Translations under genes and position numbers: made by a program
The notes under the pieces: generated by a model
Seen by the model: only the letters and a program-made list of their open reading frames with translations
What the model was told of the DNA's origin: nothing
Database searches by the model: none
Shown: piece by piece, positions 1-9,211 of the stretch
How the letters are laid out: every line of letters begins with the position of its first letter
Position numbering within the stretch: the first letter of the stretch is position 1
Assembly: GCA_963711315.1 (NCBI GenBank)
Contig: CAVQDQ010000004.1
Span: forward strand, 62,001-126,000
Length of the DNA stretch: 64,000 bases
From: PALSA-612 sp963711315
Lineage (GTDB): Bacteria > Actinomycetota > Thermoleophilia > Gaiellales > Gaiellaceae
Reading direction: 5' to 3'

Positions 1-111
1 CTTGACGTCGACGTCCGCAGCGCGCAGGTGCTGAACGGCGTCGCGGACGAACGCGCCGGCCATGTCAGTCTCGTCGCGCGGGTACGACGTCGTCAGCACG
101 GCTACGCGCAT
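1..111 (-). CDS. Glycosyltransferase family 4 N-terminus (partial, runs off window)
   Basis: The minus strand reads from ATG at 111 to the window edge: MRVAVLTTSYPRDETD and then 21 more residues. An opening of hydrophobic beta strand plus TTSYPR, followed by an alpha helix, is the usual N-terminus of GT-B fold family 4 glycosyltransferases, which transfer sugars from nucleotide-sugar donors at the cytoplasmic face. Only 37 codons are visible, so donor and acceptor cannot be judged. It is divergent from the gene at 135, with about 23 bases between start codons, and belongs to the polysaccharide locus that follows. Confidence 0.6.
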   Translation of the reverse strand, partial: MRVAVLTTSYPRDETDMAGAFVRDAVQHLRAADVDVK

Positions 112-134
112 TGCGGGTGCCACAATACGCCCGC

Positions 135-1535
135 ATGAGCCGCCGCCTTCCCGGTTGGACGCTCCCGGCGGCGGGCATCGGCCTACCGCTTCTCGCCGTC
201 CTCGTCGCCATCCTCGTGCTCGAGCCGTACTACGGGGTAGTCGACGACGCGATCCTGCTCGGCTACGCGCACGTCCCCACTGCCGACTTCCCCGGCGAGT
301 GGGCTCACCGGGTCTGGTCGGACATCTCCTCGTGGGGGATGATTCGGCCGTTCTACTGGGCGCTCGCGTACGGCGAGTACAACGCCGGGGCGGAGAGCCC
401 CACTGCGCTCTACCTCGTCAACTGGGCCGCCACGGGCGCCATTCTCGCCTTCGCCGGCTTCGCGATCGCGCGAGCGTTTCGCGTCGCTCGCGACCGGCTC
501 GCGATCTTCCTCGCCGTGTACGGGGCGGCGGTCTTCATCTATCCCTGGACGCTCGATCTCTTCGCGTTCCCGAGCTACCAGGAGAAGTGGGTCGTGCTGG
601 CAGCCGCGATCGGCCTGCTCTGGTTCGCGGAGCCCCGCGAGCGCGTGCCGGCCTGGCGGTGGTACGCGGTCAGCGCGCTCGTCATCGGGCTGGGCTCGCT
701 GACGAAGGCGCAGTACGTCGTCTTCCTGCCGGCGTTCGTCCTGCTCGTGCTCGACCACCGCCGGGAAGCGCGCGCGGGCTGGTGGCGCGTCGGAGCCGTC
801 ACGGCCATGGGGGTCGCCGCCGCCCTCGCCTTGCGTGCCATCGCCTGGCACGGCGACTACACCGAGGGCTTCGGCCTCTCGAACGTGCCAGACCAGCTCG
901 GATCGAAGTACCTCTGGCTCGTGGCGGCATTCGCGCTGGCGTGGACCGTGTACGCGGTCGTGCGGCGGGAGACGCTGCTCCGCGACCTCATCCCGACGGT
1001 CGTCTTCGGAGCCTTCGTGGTGGTCTTCGCCCAGTGGCCGGGCGGCTTCCTCTGGACGCTGCTCGGGTTCGTCGCCGCCGGCGCCTTCGCACTCGCTGTC
1101 TCGCGTCTCCGCTCGGCGACAGTGGCGACGGTCGCGCTCGTGGCAAGCCTGGTCTGGGCATGCACGTGGATCGTCGTGCGGACCGACGAGCTCTACTCCT
1201 CGCTGACGAGCATCGGCGAGTTCGCCCGCTCCGCCCCGGCGAGGACGCTCGCCGCCGACGGCACTCCGGTCTACATCTCCTGCGAGGAAGGGTCGGCCGC
1301 GATCGCCGGCTACGTCCGCCGCGAGCAGGGCCTGCCGCTCAGCGTGCGTCCTCGAGAGGCAGCGCCATGGACCTCCGCGAAGGGCCTGGAGCCGCCTCCG
1401 GGCTTCCGCTACGCGCTCGTGGACGCGCGCCTATGTCCCGCGGCTATCGACGGGGCGAAGTGGCGCGCCGTGTGGACGCCGAGCCGCGCTGGGGGCTTTG
1501 TCCTCTACGAGTCCACGGCCGAAGACAACGGGTAA
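135..1535 (+). CDS. Polytopic membrane protein, GT-C glycosyltransferase-like
   Basis: A 466-residue protein with about ten hydrophobic segments. The first transmembrane helix is followed by a short external loop with an acidic pair (YYGVVDDAILL, about residues 32-42), the arrangement seen in lipid-linked-sugar-using GT-C enzymes. The C-terminal 120 residues look soluble and extracytoplasmic. I chose ATG at 135; a TTG at 111 is also in frame but would add a non-hydrophobic leader and abut the divergent start. The 3' end overlaps the convergent O-antigen-ligase-like gene by about 105 bases. Function within surface glycan assembly is inferred from topology and neighbours only. Confidence 0.6.
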   Translation: MSRRLPGWTLPAAGIGLPLLAVLVAILVLEPYYGVVDDAILLGYAHVPTADFPGEWAHRVWSDISSWGMIRPFYWALAYGEYNAGAESPTALYLVNWAATGAILAFAGFAIARAFRVARDRLAIFLAVYGAAVFIYPWTLDLFAFPSYQEKWVVLAAAIGLLWFAEPRERVPAWRWYAVSALVIGLGSLTKAQYVVFLPAFVLLVLDHRREARAGWWRVGAVTAMGVAAALALRAIAWHGDYTEGFGLSNVPDQLGSKYLWLVAAFALAWTVYAVVRRETLLRDLIPTVVFGAFVVVFAQWPGGFLWTLLGFVAAGAFALAVSRLRSATVATVALVASLVWACTWIVVRTDELYSSLTSIGEFARSAPARTLAADGTPVYISCEEGSAAIAGYVRREQGLPLSVRPREAAPWTSAKGLEPPPGFRYALVDARLCPAAIDGAKWRAVWTPSRAGGFVLYESTAEDNG

Positions 1536-2814
1536 GGCGAGCGCGAGCACCGCGAACACGTAGATGTAGTAGAACGACATCGTGAGGTAGAAGAGGTTCG
1601 AGGCGAGCGTTCCTGCGAGCGCTGCACTCATGCCCCAGGCCAGCGGGGTCACCCGCGCGGCCGCGATGTCACCACGAGCGGCAAGCGCGCGTCCCACACG
1701 GCGGGCGGCGCCGAGGCGGGAGAACAGGTACCAGATGAAGACGCCGAACAGCGCCGCGCCGACAAGCCCCGTCTCGACCAGCAGGGCGACGTAGAACGAG
1801 TGGGGGCCCCAGTTCGTCTTGCCGGTGACCTGCTCGTAGTAGACCGAGAAGTTGTTGAGCCCCAGCCCGAACAGCGGCTTCGTGGAGAGGATGTCCGGGA
1901 TGAAGTCGTAAACGCCGAAGTGGGCCTGGGACGCGCCGCCGCCCGTCTTCACCCGTGACCGCAGGATGGTCTCGAAGTAGTCGAGCCGCGAGAACCACGA
2001 CGACCGACAGCAGCCCTACAACTGCCGCCAGAGGCGTCAGAAAGGCCTTCGTCAAGAAGAAGCGGCGGTACGGGAGCGCGAGCACCGCGAGGCCGACGAT
2101 CAGACCGAGCATCCCGCTCCGCGACAGCGTCGTCAGCTCGACGATGAGCAGGAAGCCGAGCGTGACGGCAAGCGGCGTCTTCCAGCGGTGGCCTCGCTCC
2201 AGCCGTAGGTAGACGGGCGTCAGCGCCAGCAGCGGGACGATCAGCATCACGCCGAGGTGGTTCGGATCGCCCGTGATCGCGTTCGGCCGGTAGACGTTCG
2301 CGCCCTCGATCGCGCCGTAGATGTTGATGTTGCTCGCACCGCCGGTGATCGGCGACAGCAGCGCCTGGTCGAGGCTCGAGCCCGAGCGCGCGAGCAGCAG
2401 CTGCAGGATGCCGTACGCCGAGTTCACGACCATGCCGGCCGTGAAGAAGCCGAGCGTCTGCCAGTAGAACATGCGGCTGGCGCGGGCCAGGTATGCCACG
2501 CCGAGGATCAGGAACAGGAAGTGGATGGCGAACTTCGTCATCCCCTTGCCGTACTGCGTAGCCGCGATCGCGGTGTCGAGGTTGAAGTAACCGACGAGGT
2601 ACACGACGAGGAACGCAACGAGAAACCCGGTCGCCACGACCGAAGTCCGCGGCACGCGTTTGTCGCCTTTGGCCAGGCGATCGGCCGCGAAGCTGACGAT
2701 GAAGCCGATCGCGAAGACGTCGGCGAGCGCCACCTGTCCCGCCACGTCCCAGTGGATCTTCTCGAAGGTCACCGAGAAGACCGATGCCAGGAAGAAGAAG
2801 CGGGTGAGCTTCAT
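1431..2814 (-). CDS. O-antigen ligase / Wzy-like polymerase (one frameshift)
   Basis: A multi-spanning membrane protein of about 460 residues. The Wzy_C-type signature GLGLNNFSVYYEQ followed by WGPHSFYVALLVETG is in the last third; these proteins ligate or polymerise undecaprenyl-linked glycans outside the membrane. The reading frame breaks near 1990: removing one G from a GG there joins VVVF to SRLDYFETILRSRV in register, so the gene is probably intact in the organism. The start ATG at 2814 overlaps the stop of the upstream glycosyltransferase (ATGA), which implies translational coupling. The tail overlaps the convergent gene at 135-1535. Confidence 0.75.
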
Positions 2815-4111
2815 GCCACGGCCCTTCGGCTCCAGCCCGGCGGCCTCCGCGAAGGCTGAAGCTGCGGAGCAGGTCGGGCCGAGAGTCGGGTCGCGCACAC
2901 GACTGCGGCGGTCGAGCCTTCGCCGCAGCTCGGGAGGCGATGAGCGGCGTGCCGTCGAGCGAGCCGCCCCGCCAGCGCTCGTGCAGCGAGCGCAGCGCCT
3001 CTCCGATGGCCTGCTGGTCGTCCGGAGGCGCGACCACGCCCGTCCCGGTCTCGCGAATCAGCGCCGCTGCGGCGCCGTCCGGAGGCACCACGGCGAGGAT
3101 CGGGCGCTCGGCGGCGAGGTACTCGAACACCTTCCCCGAGAGCACGCCTTTGCCGCGGCCCCCTGCCTCCGGGATGAGCAGGAGCAGCGCCTCGGAATCG
3201 CGCTGCAGCTCGAGCGCGCGGTGGCGGGGCGCGAACTCGTGGAGCTCCAACCGGTCGCCGAGGCCGAGCGTCTCCGCCCATTCGCGGTCGGCGGTGCGAA
3301 AGTCGCCTACGAACCGTGCGACGGCATCGAGACCGGAGTCGGCGAACGCAGTGAGAAACGGTCGCGGGTCGCGACGGCCAAAGAAGCTACCCGCGTGCGT
3401 GATGCGAAAGCGGGGGCTCGCGTGATGCTCCAGCCCGGTGAAGTCGTCGAAGTCGCAGCCGTTCTCGATCGTCACCACGGGGGAGCGCGGGCCCAGCGAG
3501 CGCGTCTCCTCGGCGATCGCCTCGGACGCAGCCACGATCGCGTCCGCCTTGCGGGCGACCAGCCGGGCGACCGCGTGCCGCATGCGCTCTTTGGCCTGCA
3601 ACGCAGCCGAGTCTGCGCGGCGGTGTGGATGCGCGAGCAGCGAGTCGCGGAGGTCGGCCACCCAGCGTGCGCCCGTCAGTCGCTGCACGGCGGCGCCGAC
3701 GAAGTGGACGGAACCGGGCGGAGACGTGGTCAGTACGACGTCGATTCCCTCGCGACGGACGATGCGAGTAGCCGTCGGGATTGCCGTCAGCGCCCAGCCG
3801 ACGTTCTCGTCGGGCACCAGCAGGCGGCGCCCGAAGAGGCCCGCCTGAAGTCGCAGCCGATGGGCGCCCGACGTGCCGTGCAGCTCCTCGGCCGGGCGGC
3901 GGCCTTCCGGGCCCACGTAGCGCGCGCGGTGGATCCACGCCTGCGTCGGGGGCTGTAGCTCGTCGTCGCGGTGCACCCACTTGGAGTCGTCCGGCGCGAG
4001 CACGTGCGTCTCGATTCCCAGTTCAGGCAGGTGCGTCGCAAACTTCAGCGGGCGCTGCACGCCGCCGCCGCCGGCGGGCGGGAAGTACAGGGAGACGATC
4101 AGCAGTTTCAT
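2811..4111 (-). CDS. Glycosyltransferase family 4 (two frameshifts near C-terminus)
   Basis: About 433 residues. It begins MKLLIVSLYFPPAGGGGVQR, a classic GT4 N-terminus, and carries VLTTSPPGSVHF, an acceptor-site-like WVADLRDS, and a donor-domain segment GVLSGKVFEYLAAERPILAV with the Glu expected for nucleotide-sugar binding. Near 2945 and 2888 the frame changes twice; deleting one C from a CCC run at each place gives SELRRRLDRRSRVRDRLS and reaches the TGA at 2811-2813, which overlaps the ligase ATG. The protein is probably cytoplasmic or membrane-associated and adds a sugar to the surface glycan. Substrates are unknown. Confidence 0.8.
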
Positions 4112-6115
4112 AAGCGGTAGAGAACGTAGCGACCGTCGCGGTACACAGCCGGCAGTGACAGATCGAGCCGGGGCCAGCGGTCGCGCTGGACGAGCACGAA
4201 GTCCGCGCGATAGCGACGCGGAATCGAGAGGTCACCGGTCCTGCCGAAGCGATTCGCGTCGTCTCGGCGCTCGTACGGCCGGTTCTTGTCCGTGTCGGCC
4301 ACGTGACCCGGCCGGGCCGTGGCGATGTAGATGGGCGCTACCGAGGCTGCCCAGTAGCTCGTCGAATCGTCCGAGAAGACGACGGTGCCTTCCGGCAGCG
4401 AGTCGAGTCGCTCGACGAGGCCAGCGGTGAGCGGCGACGGCTCGTAGCGCGCCGCATCCCAGTGGCCGAAGCCGAAGATCGCCACCGGCAGGACGAAGGC
4501 CGCGGCGACCGCCGCGGACAACGGCCCCCGATCGTCGAGCGTCCCTCTCCTGCCGACGACGGCGGCGATGATCAGTGCGACCGCACCGCCCACGAGCGCG
4601 ATCCAGGCCGCTATCGGGGGTCCGCCCTCGTCGAGTGCGTACGTGAACTCCCCCGGGTACGCGAGCTCGAGAGCGATTCCCGCTGCGAGGGCCACGGGAA
4701 TGGCCCACCAGGACGCTAGCCGGGCCAGCACAGCCGCGCCACCGGCGAAGGCTGCAGCGAGCGGTACGAACCCGGCGGCCCGGCGAGCCTGCGACAGCGA
4801 CACGCCGTCCGAGAAGGGCGTGAAGAGCTGCGGCAGGAGGAGAATCGCCAGGAGCGCCACCGAGCCGCCGAGCACGTAGGCCGACCAGCGCCTGCGGGAG
4901 GCGAGCGCGGCGAGTGGTACGGCGATGAGAGCGGCGATAGCGACCGCGCCGGGCCGGCCGAGCATCTCCGGCGCCAGGCGGAAGCTGTCCGGCGAGAAGA
5001 TGTCGACCTGACCCGGGTAGTGCGCGAGCCCGCGCGCGCGCTCGGCGGCGGACGGGCTGTGCGACGCCGTGTCGCGCACGAGCGGCGCCAGCCAGGCGGC
5101 CACGGCCGCGGCCGGAAGCAGCACGAAGGCAAGCCCGGCCGCACCGCGCGCAAGCTCGCCGCGTGCCAGCACGAGTCGCGCCAGCACGTAGCCGGCGAGT
5201 GGCACGGCCACGAAGATCACGTACGTCGGATGCACGAGCGCGAGTGCCAGAGACGCGGCGGCTGCGGTCAGGCCAGCCGCCCATCCCGGCTTCCTGACGA
5301 AGACGAAGAACGCGGCCACCGCCGCCGGCGCGAGCAGGTGGCGCGCCGAGGTCGCGGGCAGCGAGAGCGCCGTATACGCGCCGCCGCTGCCCGGCGCGAG
5401 TGCGGTAAGCGCGACGGCCGCGAGCAGCGCCGCAATGCCGCCCCAGGCAGTGCGCAGGATCGCGACGCCGGCCTCGTAGGCGATCAGGAACGCCACCGGC
5501 ACGAGGACGCTCGGCTCGTGGAGGAGAACCGCACCCGAGTCGACGCCGGCGAGCCAGGCCACGCTCGCCATGAGCACATGCCACAGTGGGAACGCGTAGC
5601 CGGGATGCAGCCCGCCGTCCACGAACTCGTTGACGGACTCTGAGGGTCAGGTTGTCGAACGCCTCCAGCTTGCGGATGCGGGCGAGATGGAAGAGCGCAT
5701 CGCCGTCGAGCTGCCCGGCGATCGACCACAGAGCGATGCCGAAGCCGACGCCCGCCAGGCCGACCCCGATCGCGAACGGCGAGGGCTTGCGAAGCGGCTG
5801 CCAGACAGCGAACGGAAGGGCTACGGCTCCGACACCTGCGTAGAGGACAAGCGCCCACCACAGCGGGCCCTCGACCGCGAACATCACCGCCGAGGCAGCC
5901 GCCAGCCCGGCGAGGCTCCAGGAGAGCGCCGCGAACACGCTCGGCTGACCGAGTGCCCGCGCCAAGAGCGCTCCGGGAAGGAGCAGGCAGAGCGTCGCTG
6001 CGGCGAGCCTCACATACAACCCGGCGCCCGTTTCCGGCAAGACGTGGGCCAGGGCGAGCGCGGGCAGCGCCAGCAGCTCCCACGGCCACCGGGCGGGTGC
6101 GGCGCGGCCGGTCAA
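4108..6115 (-). CDS. Large polytopic membrane protein, GT-C-like (one frameshift)
   Basis: About 668 residues with 12 or more hydrophobic helices and a soluble C-terminal domain containing VVFSDDSTSYWAA and ending GRYVLYRL. An acidic loop LDGDALFHLARIRKLEAF follows the N-terminal helices, as in GT-C membrane glycosyltransferases. Near 5640 one extra base separates the two halves; removing the A in CTCAGAGTCC restores NLTLRSVNEFVDGG. The start is a TTG at 6115 overlapping the TGA of the upstream glycosyltransferase (TTGA). The 3' end overlaps the next gene's ATG by four bases. A sugar-transfer role is inferred; a purely structural membrane role is possible. Confidence 0.6.
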
Positions 6116-7090
6116 CGAGGCTCGTCGAGGAGCTGCAGCGCGGAGCCGGAAGCGAGCCACGACGCCGTGTCGCGGTACATGCGGCCGCGCTCGCCGCGGA
6201 ACAGCACGCCGCGCAGCCGCAGGGCCCACAGCATCAGCCCCCGCGCGCGGTCGGCCTCACGCGCACCGTGGTGCTTGGAGAAGAAGCGTAGGTGGCCGCG
6301 GACGTTCTCCTTGAACAACCGCCCACCGTGGGAGGCACCGCTCACGTGGACGAACTCTGCGCCGGGAAAGAAGAGCACGCTCCAACCCGCCTGGTGGAAG
6401 CGGTAGCACCAGTCGGTTTCCTCGCTGAACAGGAAGAACGTGCTGTCCGGGGGGCCGACGGCGTCGATCGCGTCGCGCCGGACGAGCATGCAGGCGCCCA
6501 TCACGAACTCCACATCGCGCGTCTCGTCGTGCTCGAAGTCGCCCGCGTAGAAGGCATTGAACGCGCGGGATCGCGGAGCCAGCTTGCGCAAGAAGAAGTA
6601 TTCGGTGGCCAGCCGCCAGAGCGTGGGAAAGCCGCGCACCGAGCGTTGGAGCGACCCGTCCGTGTTGAGCAGCTTCGGGCCGACCACGGCCGCCTGCGGA
6701 TGCTCGGCGGCGAACGCGGCGAGTTGCTCGACGGCGTTGCCCACGGCCCACGCGTCGGCGTTCAGCAACAGGATGAAGCGGCCCGACGCCAATTCGATTC
6801 CGCGACGCCAGCCGGCAGCGAGCCCGAGATTCGCCTGCTCGATCAGCTTCACCGTCGAGTATTGCTCGCGGACGAGCTCAACCGTGCCGTCCGTCGACCC
6901 GTTGTCGACGACGATCGTCTCGAAGTTGGGCGACGCTGTCCAGGCAGCGCTCCAGCCAGGGCAGCGCGTCGTACGTCACGACGACGACCGATACAGACGC
7001 GTCTTCTCGAGACACAGGGTCAGCCTCAGTGTCTGACCCTGTGTCTGACACTGGGTCTGGCACCTGGACATGGCCGGAAGGGTCAGCCAT
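6112..7090 (-). CDS. Glycosyltransferase family 2, rhamnosyltransferase-like (one frameshift)
   Basis: About 325 residues. GT-A features are clear: SVVVVTYDALPWLERCLDSV, then FETIVVDNGSTDGT, LLLNADAW as the DxD-like motif, and FLFSEETDWCYRFHQAGW in the acceptor region. The frame breaks near 6940 and is repaired by removing one C (SVANFETIVVD). ATG at 7090 is used here, overlapping the upstream stop by eight bases, but codons 9-26 are encoded by a GTGTCTGAC-type repeat (7011-7064). A GTG at 7015, directly after the repeat, would give a more normal N-terminus. The role is sugar addition in the same glycan pathway. Confidence 0.75.
7011..7064. repeat. GTGTCTGAC-type palindromic repeat inside a coding start region
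   Basis: Arms of 13 bases, GACACAGGGTCAG at 7011-7023 and CTGACCCTGTGTC at 7033-7045, are perfect inverted copies with a 9-base loop. A further partial copy, TGTCTGACACTGGGTCTGG, follows to about 7064. The base composition (repeated CTG/GTC steps) differs from neighbouring codons. I recall similar GTGTCTGACACC-like elements scattered in environmental bacterial genomes, but that is from memory and no second copy is present in this window. Confidence 0.6.
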
Positions 7091-8060
7091 GGTGGACGGG
7101 CGGGCTCGCCGGCCGGCGAACGCTCTCCCACGCGAGGATGAGCGCGCCGGGGACGGCCATCGCGATGGTGACGAGGAAGAAGAGGAAGCCGGCTGCGAAG
7201 GCGGCGTCCGCGGACACACCGAGCTGGCCGAGGAAGCTGACGAAGAACGCCTCGCGCACGGCAAGCCCGTTGATCGTGAAAGGGACGAGCATGACGAGGA
7301 AGAGCAGCGGGCCCATCACGTAGTACACGCGGGGCGACAGGCTAATGCCCACCGCTTCGGCCGTACACCAGATGGCGAGCACGCGCACGGCCTGGATGGC
7401 AATCGTCAGTGCGAAGACCCCTAGCAGCAGCCGCGTGTGCGCGCGGTAGGCGTGCACGCCCTCGTACACGGCGCGAATGGGCCGCTCCACCCGCAGCCGG
7501 CGCAGCAGCGGCACGGTACGCGCCAACGGCCGCCGCGCGCTGCGCGAGAACACGGCGAGGGCGAGCAAGACCGTTCCCACGACAAAGGCGAGCTCGATCC
7601 AGAGATACGCGCCGACGTCGTATTCGCCGAGCGCAAGCGCGAAGCCCACGGCGGCAAGGGCGAGCGTTGCCGAGCCTCCGAGAGCGCGCTCGAGCAGCAC
7701 CGAGCCGGCGATTGCCCCGGTGCGTCCCGGGTGGCGCCTGGACGTCTCGAAGATCCGCGCCGCGTCTCCGCCCACCGCCGTCGGCAGCACCTGGCCTGCC
7801 GTGTAGCCGACGAAGTACGCCCGCGTCAGCCATCCCAACCTGTCGTCGATCGACCGCGCTCGTAGGAGCCGCTGCCAGCGCCACGCCATCGGCAAGACCG
7901 TCACCGTCATGATCGCGACTGCGGCCACCAGCCACCAGTAGTCGGCCTCGGCGAGGATGTCGACCGTCTGGTGGATGTTGATCTTCCAGACGATGTAGGC
8001 GAGGCAGAGGCCGGTGACGGCGAGCGTCGCGGTGACCCGCACGCTGCGTCGCTGCGTCAC
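7083..8060 (-). CDS. Lysylphosphatidylglycerol-synthase transmembrane-domain (flippase-like) protein
   Basis: A 325-residue protein with about eight transmembrane helices and the family signatures WRWQRLLRA, GYTAGQVLPTAVGGDAAR and PFTINGLAVREAFF. This is the membrane domain shared with MprF and the AglD/UPF0104 group; such proteins act in lipid or glycolipid flipping and are frequent in polysaccharide loci. GTG at 8060 overlaps the stop of the aminotransferase (GTGA), so the two are likely translationally coupled. No cytoplasmic transferase domain is present, so a transport-like role is more likely than aminoacylation. Confidence 0.75.
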   Translation of the reverse strand: MTQRRSVRVTATLAVTGLCLAYIVWKINIHQTVDILAEADYWWLVAAVAIMTVTVLPMAWRWQRLLRARSIDDRLGWLTRAYFVGYTAGQVLPTAVGGDAARIFETSRRHPGRTGAIAGSVLLERALGGSATLALAAVGFALALGEYDVGAYLWIELAFVVGTVLLALAVFSRSARRPLARTVPLLRRLRVERPIRAVYEGVHAYRAHTRLLLGVFALTIAIQAVRVLAIWCTAEAVGISLSPRVYYVMGPLLFLVMLVPFTINGLAVREAFFVSFLGQLGVSADAAFAAGFLFFLVTIAMAVPGALILAWESVRRPASPPVHHG

Positions 8061-9211
8061 GCGTCGCTCCCGGTGAACGTCGCGTGCACGCGGCGCAGGG
8101 CGTCGATTGCGTCGGCGATGTCGTCGTCCGAGTGGGCAGGGGAGAGCGGCAGCGACAGCACCTCGTCTCCTGCACGCTCGGCGACGGGCAACGGCTGCTG
8201 GTCCGGATAGCGTTCCCGGTAGGCGCTGAGCCTGTGCACGGGCAGGAAGTGAACGCTCGTGCCGATCTGCTCCGCGGCCATCGCCTGCTGGTACTCGTCG
8301 CGCGTCGCGCCCGCCCGGTCGGGATCGATGCGTACGACGTAGAGGTGCAGCGCATGCGTGTCGCGCGGGTCGCGGGCCAGCGGCTCGATCCCTTCCAACT
8401 CCGCCACCGCGGCGTCGTAGGCGCCAACGTGCCGCTCGCGTATCTCGCGATGCCGCTCGAGCTTGTCCAACTGGCAGAGCGCGATCGCCGCCAGGACATC
8501 GGAGAGGTTCGCCTTGTAGCCGGGCACGGCGATGTCGTACAGCGAGCCGTGACCGCGCCGCATCACGCGCAGATCGTCGACCGCGCTCGCCACCTTGGGG
8601 CTGTTCGTCGTGATCACACCACCCTCGCCGGCGGCGACGTTCTTGGTCGCGTAGAGCGAGAAGCAGGTGGCTTCGGAGAGCGCCCCGATCTTGCGGCCGC
8701 GATACGCGCTCTCGACCGCGTGAGCTGCGTCCTCGACCACGGGCAGCCCCAGCTCCCGGATCGGATCGAGGTCGGCCGGCTGACCGGCGAGGTGGACCGG
8801 CAGGATCGCCTTCGTCCGGGGGCCGACGAGCGCCGCCACCTGCTCCGGATCGATGTTGAGGTCCGAGTGGCGAACGTCCGCGAAGACGGGCGTCGCGCCG
8901 GTGTGGACGATGACGTTCGCCGTTGCGGGCCACGTGATCGGCGTCGTTATCACCTCATCTCCCGGTCCTACGCCGAGTGCCAGGAGGGCCAAATGCATCG
9001 CCGCGGTGCCCGAGGAGACCGCCACTGCGTGCTCCGCGCCGGTGTAGTCGGCGAACCGCCGCTCCAGCTCGGCGGCCTTCGGCCCGGTCGTCAGCCAGCC
9101 CGAGCGCAGTGTCTCGGCGACGGCCGCGATCTCCTCCTCACCGAGGGCGGGCGGCTGGAAGCCGAGGAAGATCTCCCTAGGCGATCTCGACGGGGGAGCG
9201 GGTCTCAACAA
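8057..9211 (-). CDS. DegT/DnrJ/EryC1/StrS family sugar aminotransferase
   Basis: About 384 residues, PLP fold type I. Signatures include SGTAAMHLALLALGVGPGDE, VVEDAAHAVESAYRGRKIG with the cofactor-stacking region, and FSLYATKNVAAGEGG holding the PLP lysine. These enzymes aminate keto-sugars bound to nucleotides, here plausibly a product of the dTDP-glucose dehydratase at 10379. The N-terminus is uncertain: homology starts at IFLGFQPPALGEEE and no ATG or GTG is nearby. I used tandem TTG codons at 9211/9208, overlapping the ATP-grasp gene by about 35 bases. Confidence 0.85.
   Translation of the reverse strand: MLRPAPPSRSPREIFLGFQPPALGEEEIAAVAETLRSGWLTTGPKAAELERRFADYTGAEHAVAVSSGTAAMHLALLALGVGPGDEVITTPITWPATANVIVHTGATPVFADVRHSDLNIDPEQVAALVGPRTKAILPVHLAGQPADLDPIRELGLPVVEDAAHAVESAYRGRKIGALSEATCFSLYATKNVAAGEGGVITTNSPKVASAVDDLRVMRRGHGSLYDIAVPGYKANLSDVLAAIALCQLDKLERHREIRERHVGAYDAAVAELEGIEPLARDPRDTHALHLYVVRIDPDRAGATRDEYQQAMAAEQIGTSVHFLPVHRLSAYRERYPDQQPLPVAERAGDEVLSLPLSPAHSDDDIADAIDALRRVHATFTGSDA

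Noticed and set aside
1949..2400. Continuation of the glycosyltransferase frame for 270 more codons past 2811
   Set aside because: The extension is Arg/Ala/Pro-rich with no domain, and lies over the O-antigen-ligase-like gene; it results from missed frame changes near 2945 and 2888.
2257..2859. Open frames on the plus strand opposite the polysaccharide genes, such as this 200-codon one
   Set aside because: Highly charged low-complexity products, no start site, and antisense to genes with clear family motifs; expected in high-GC DNA.
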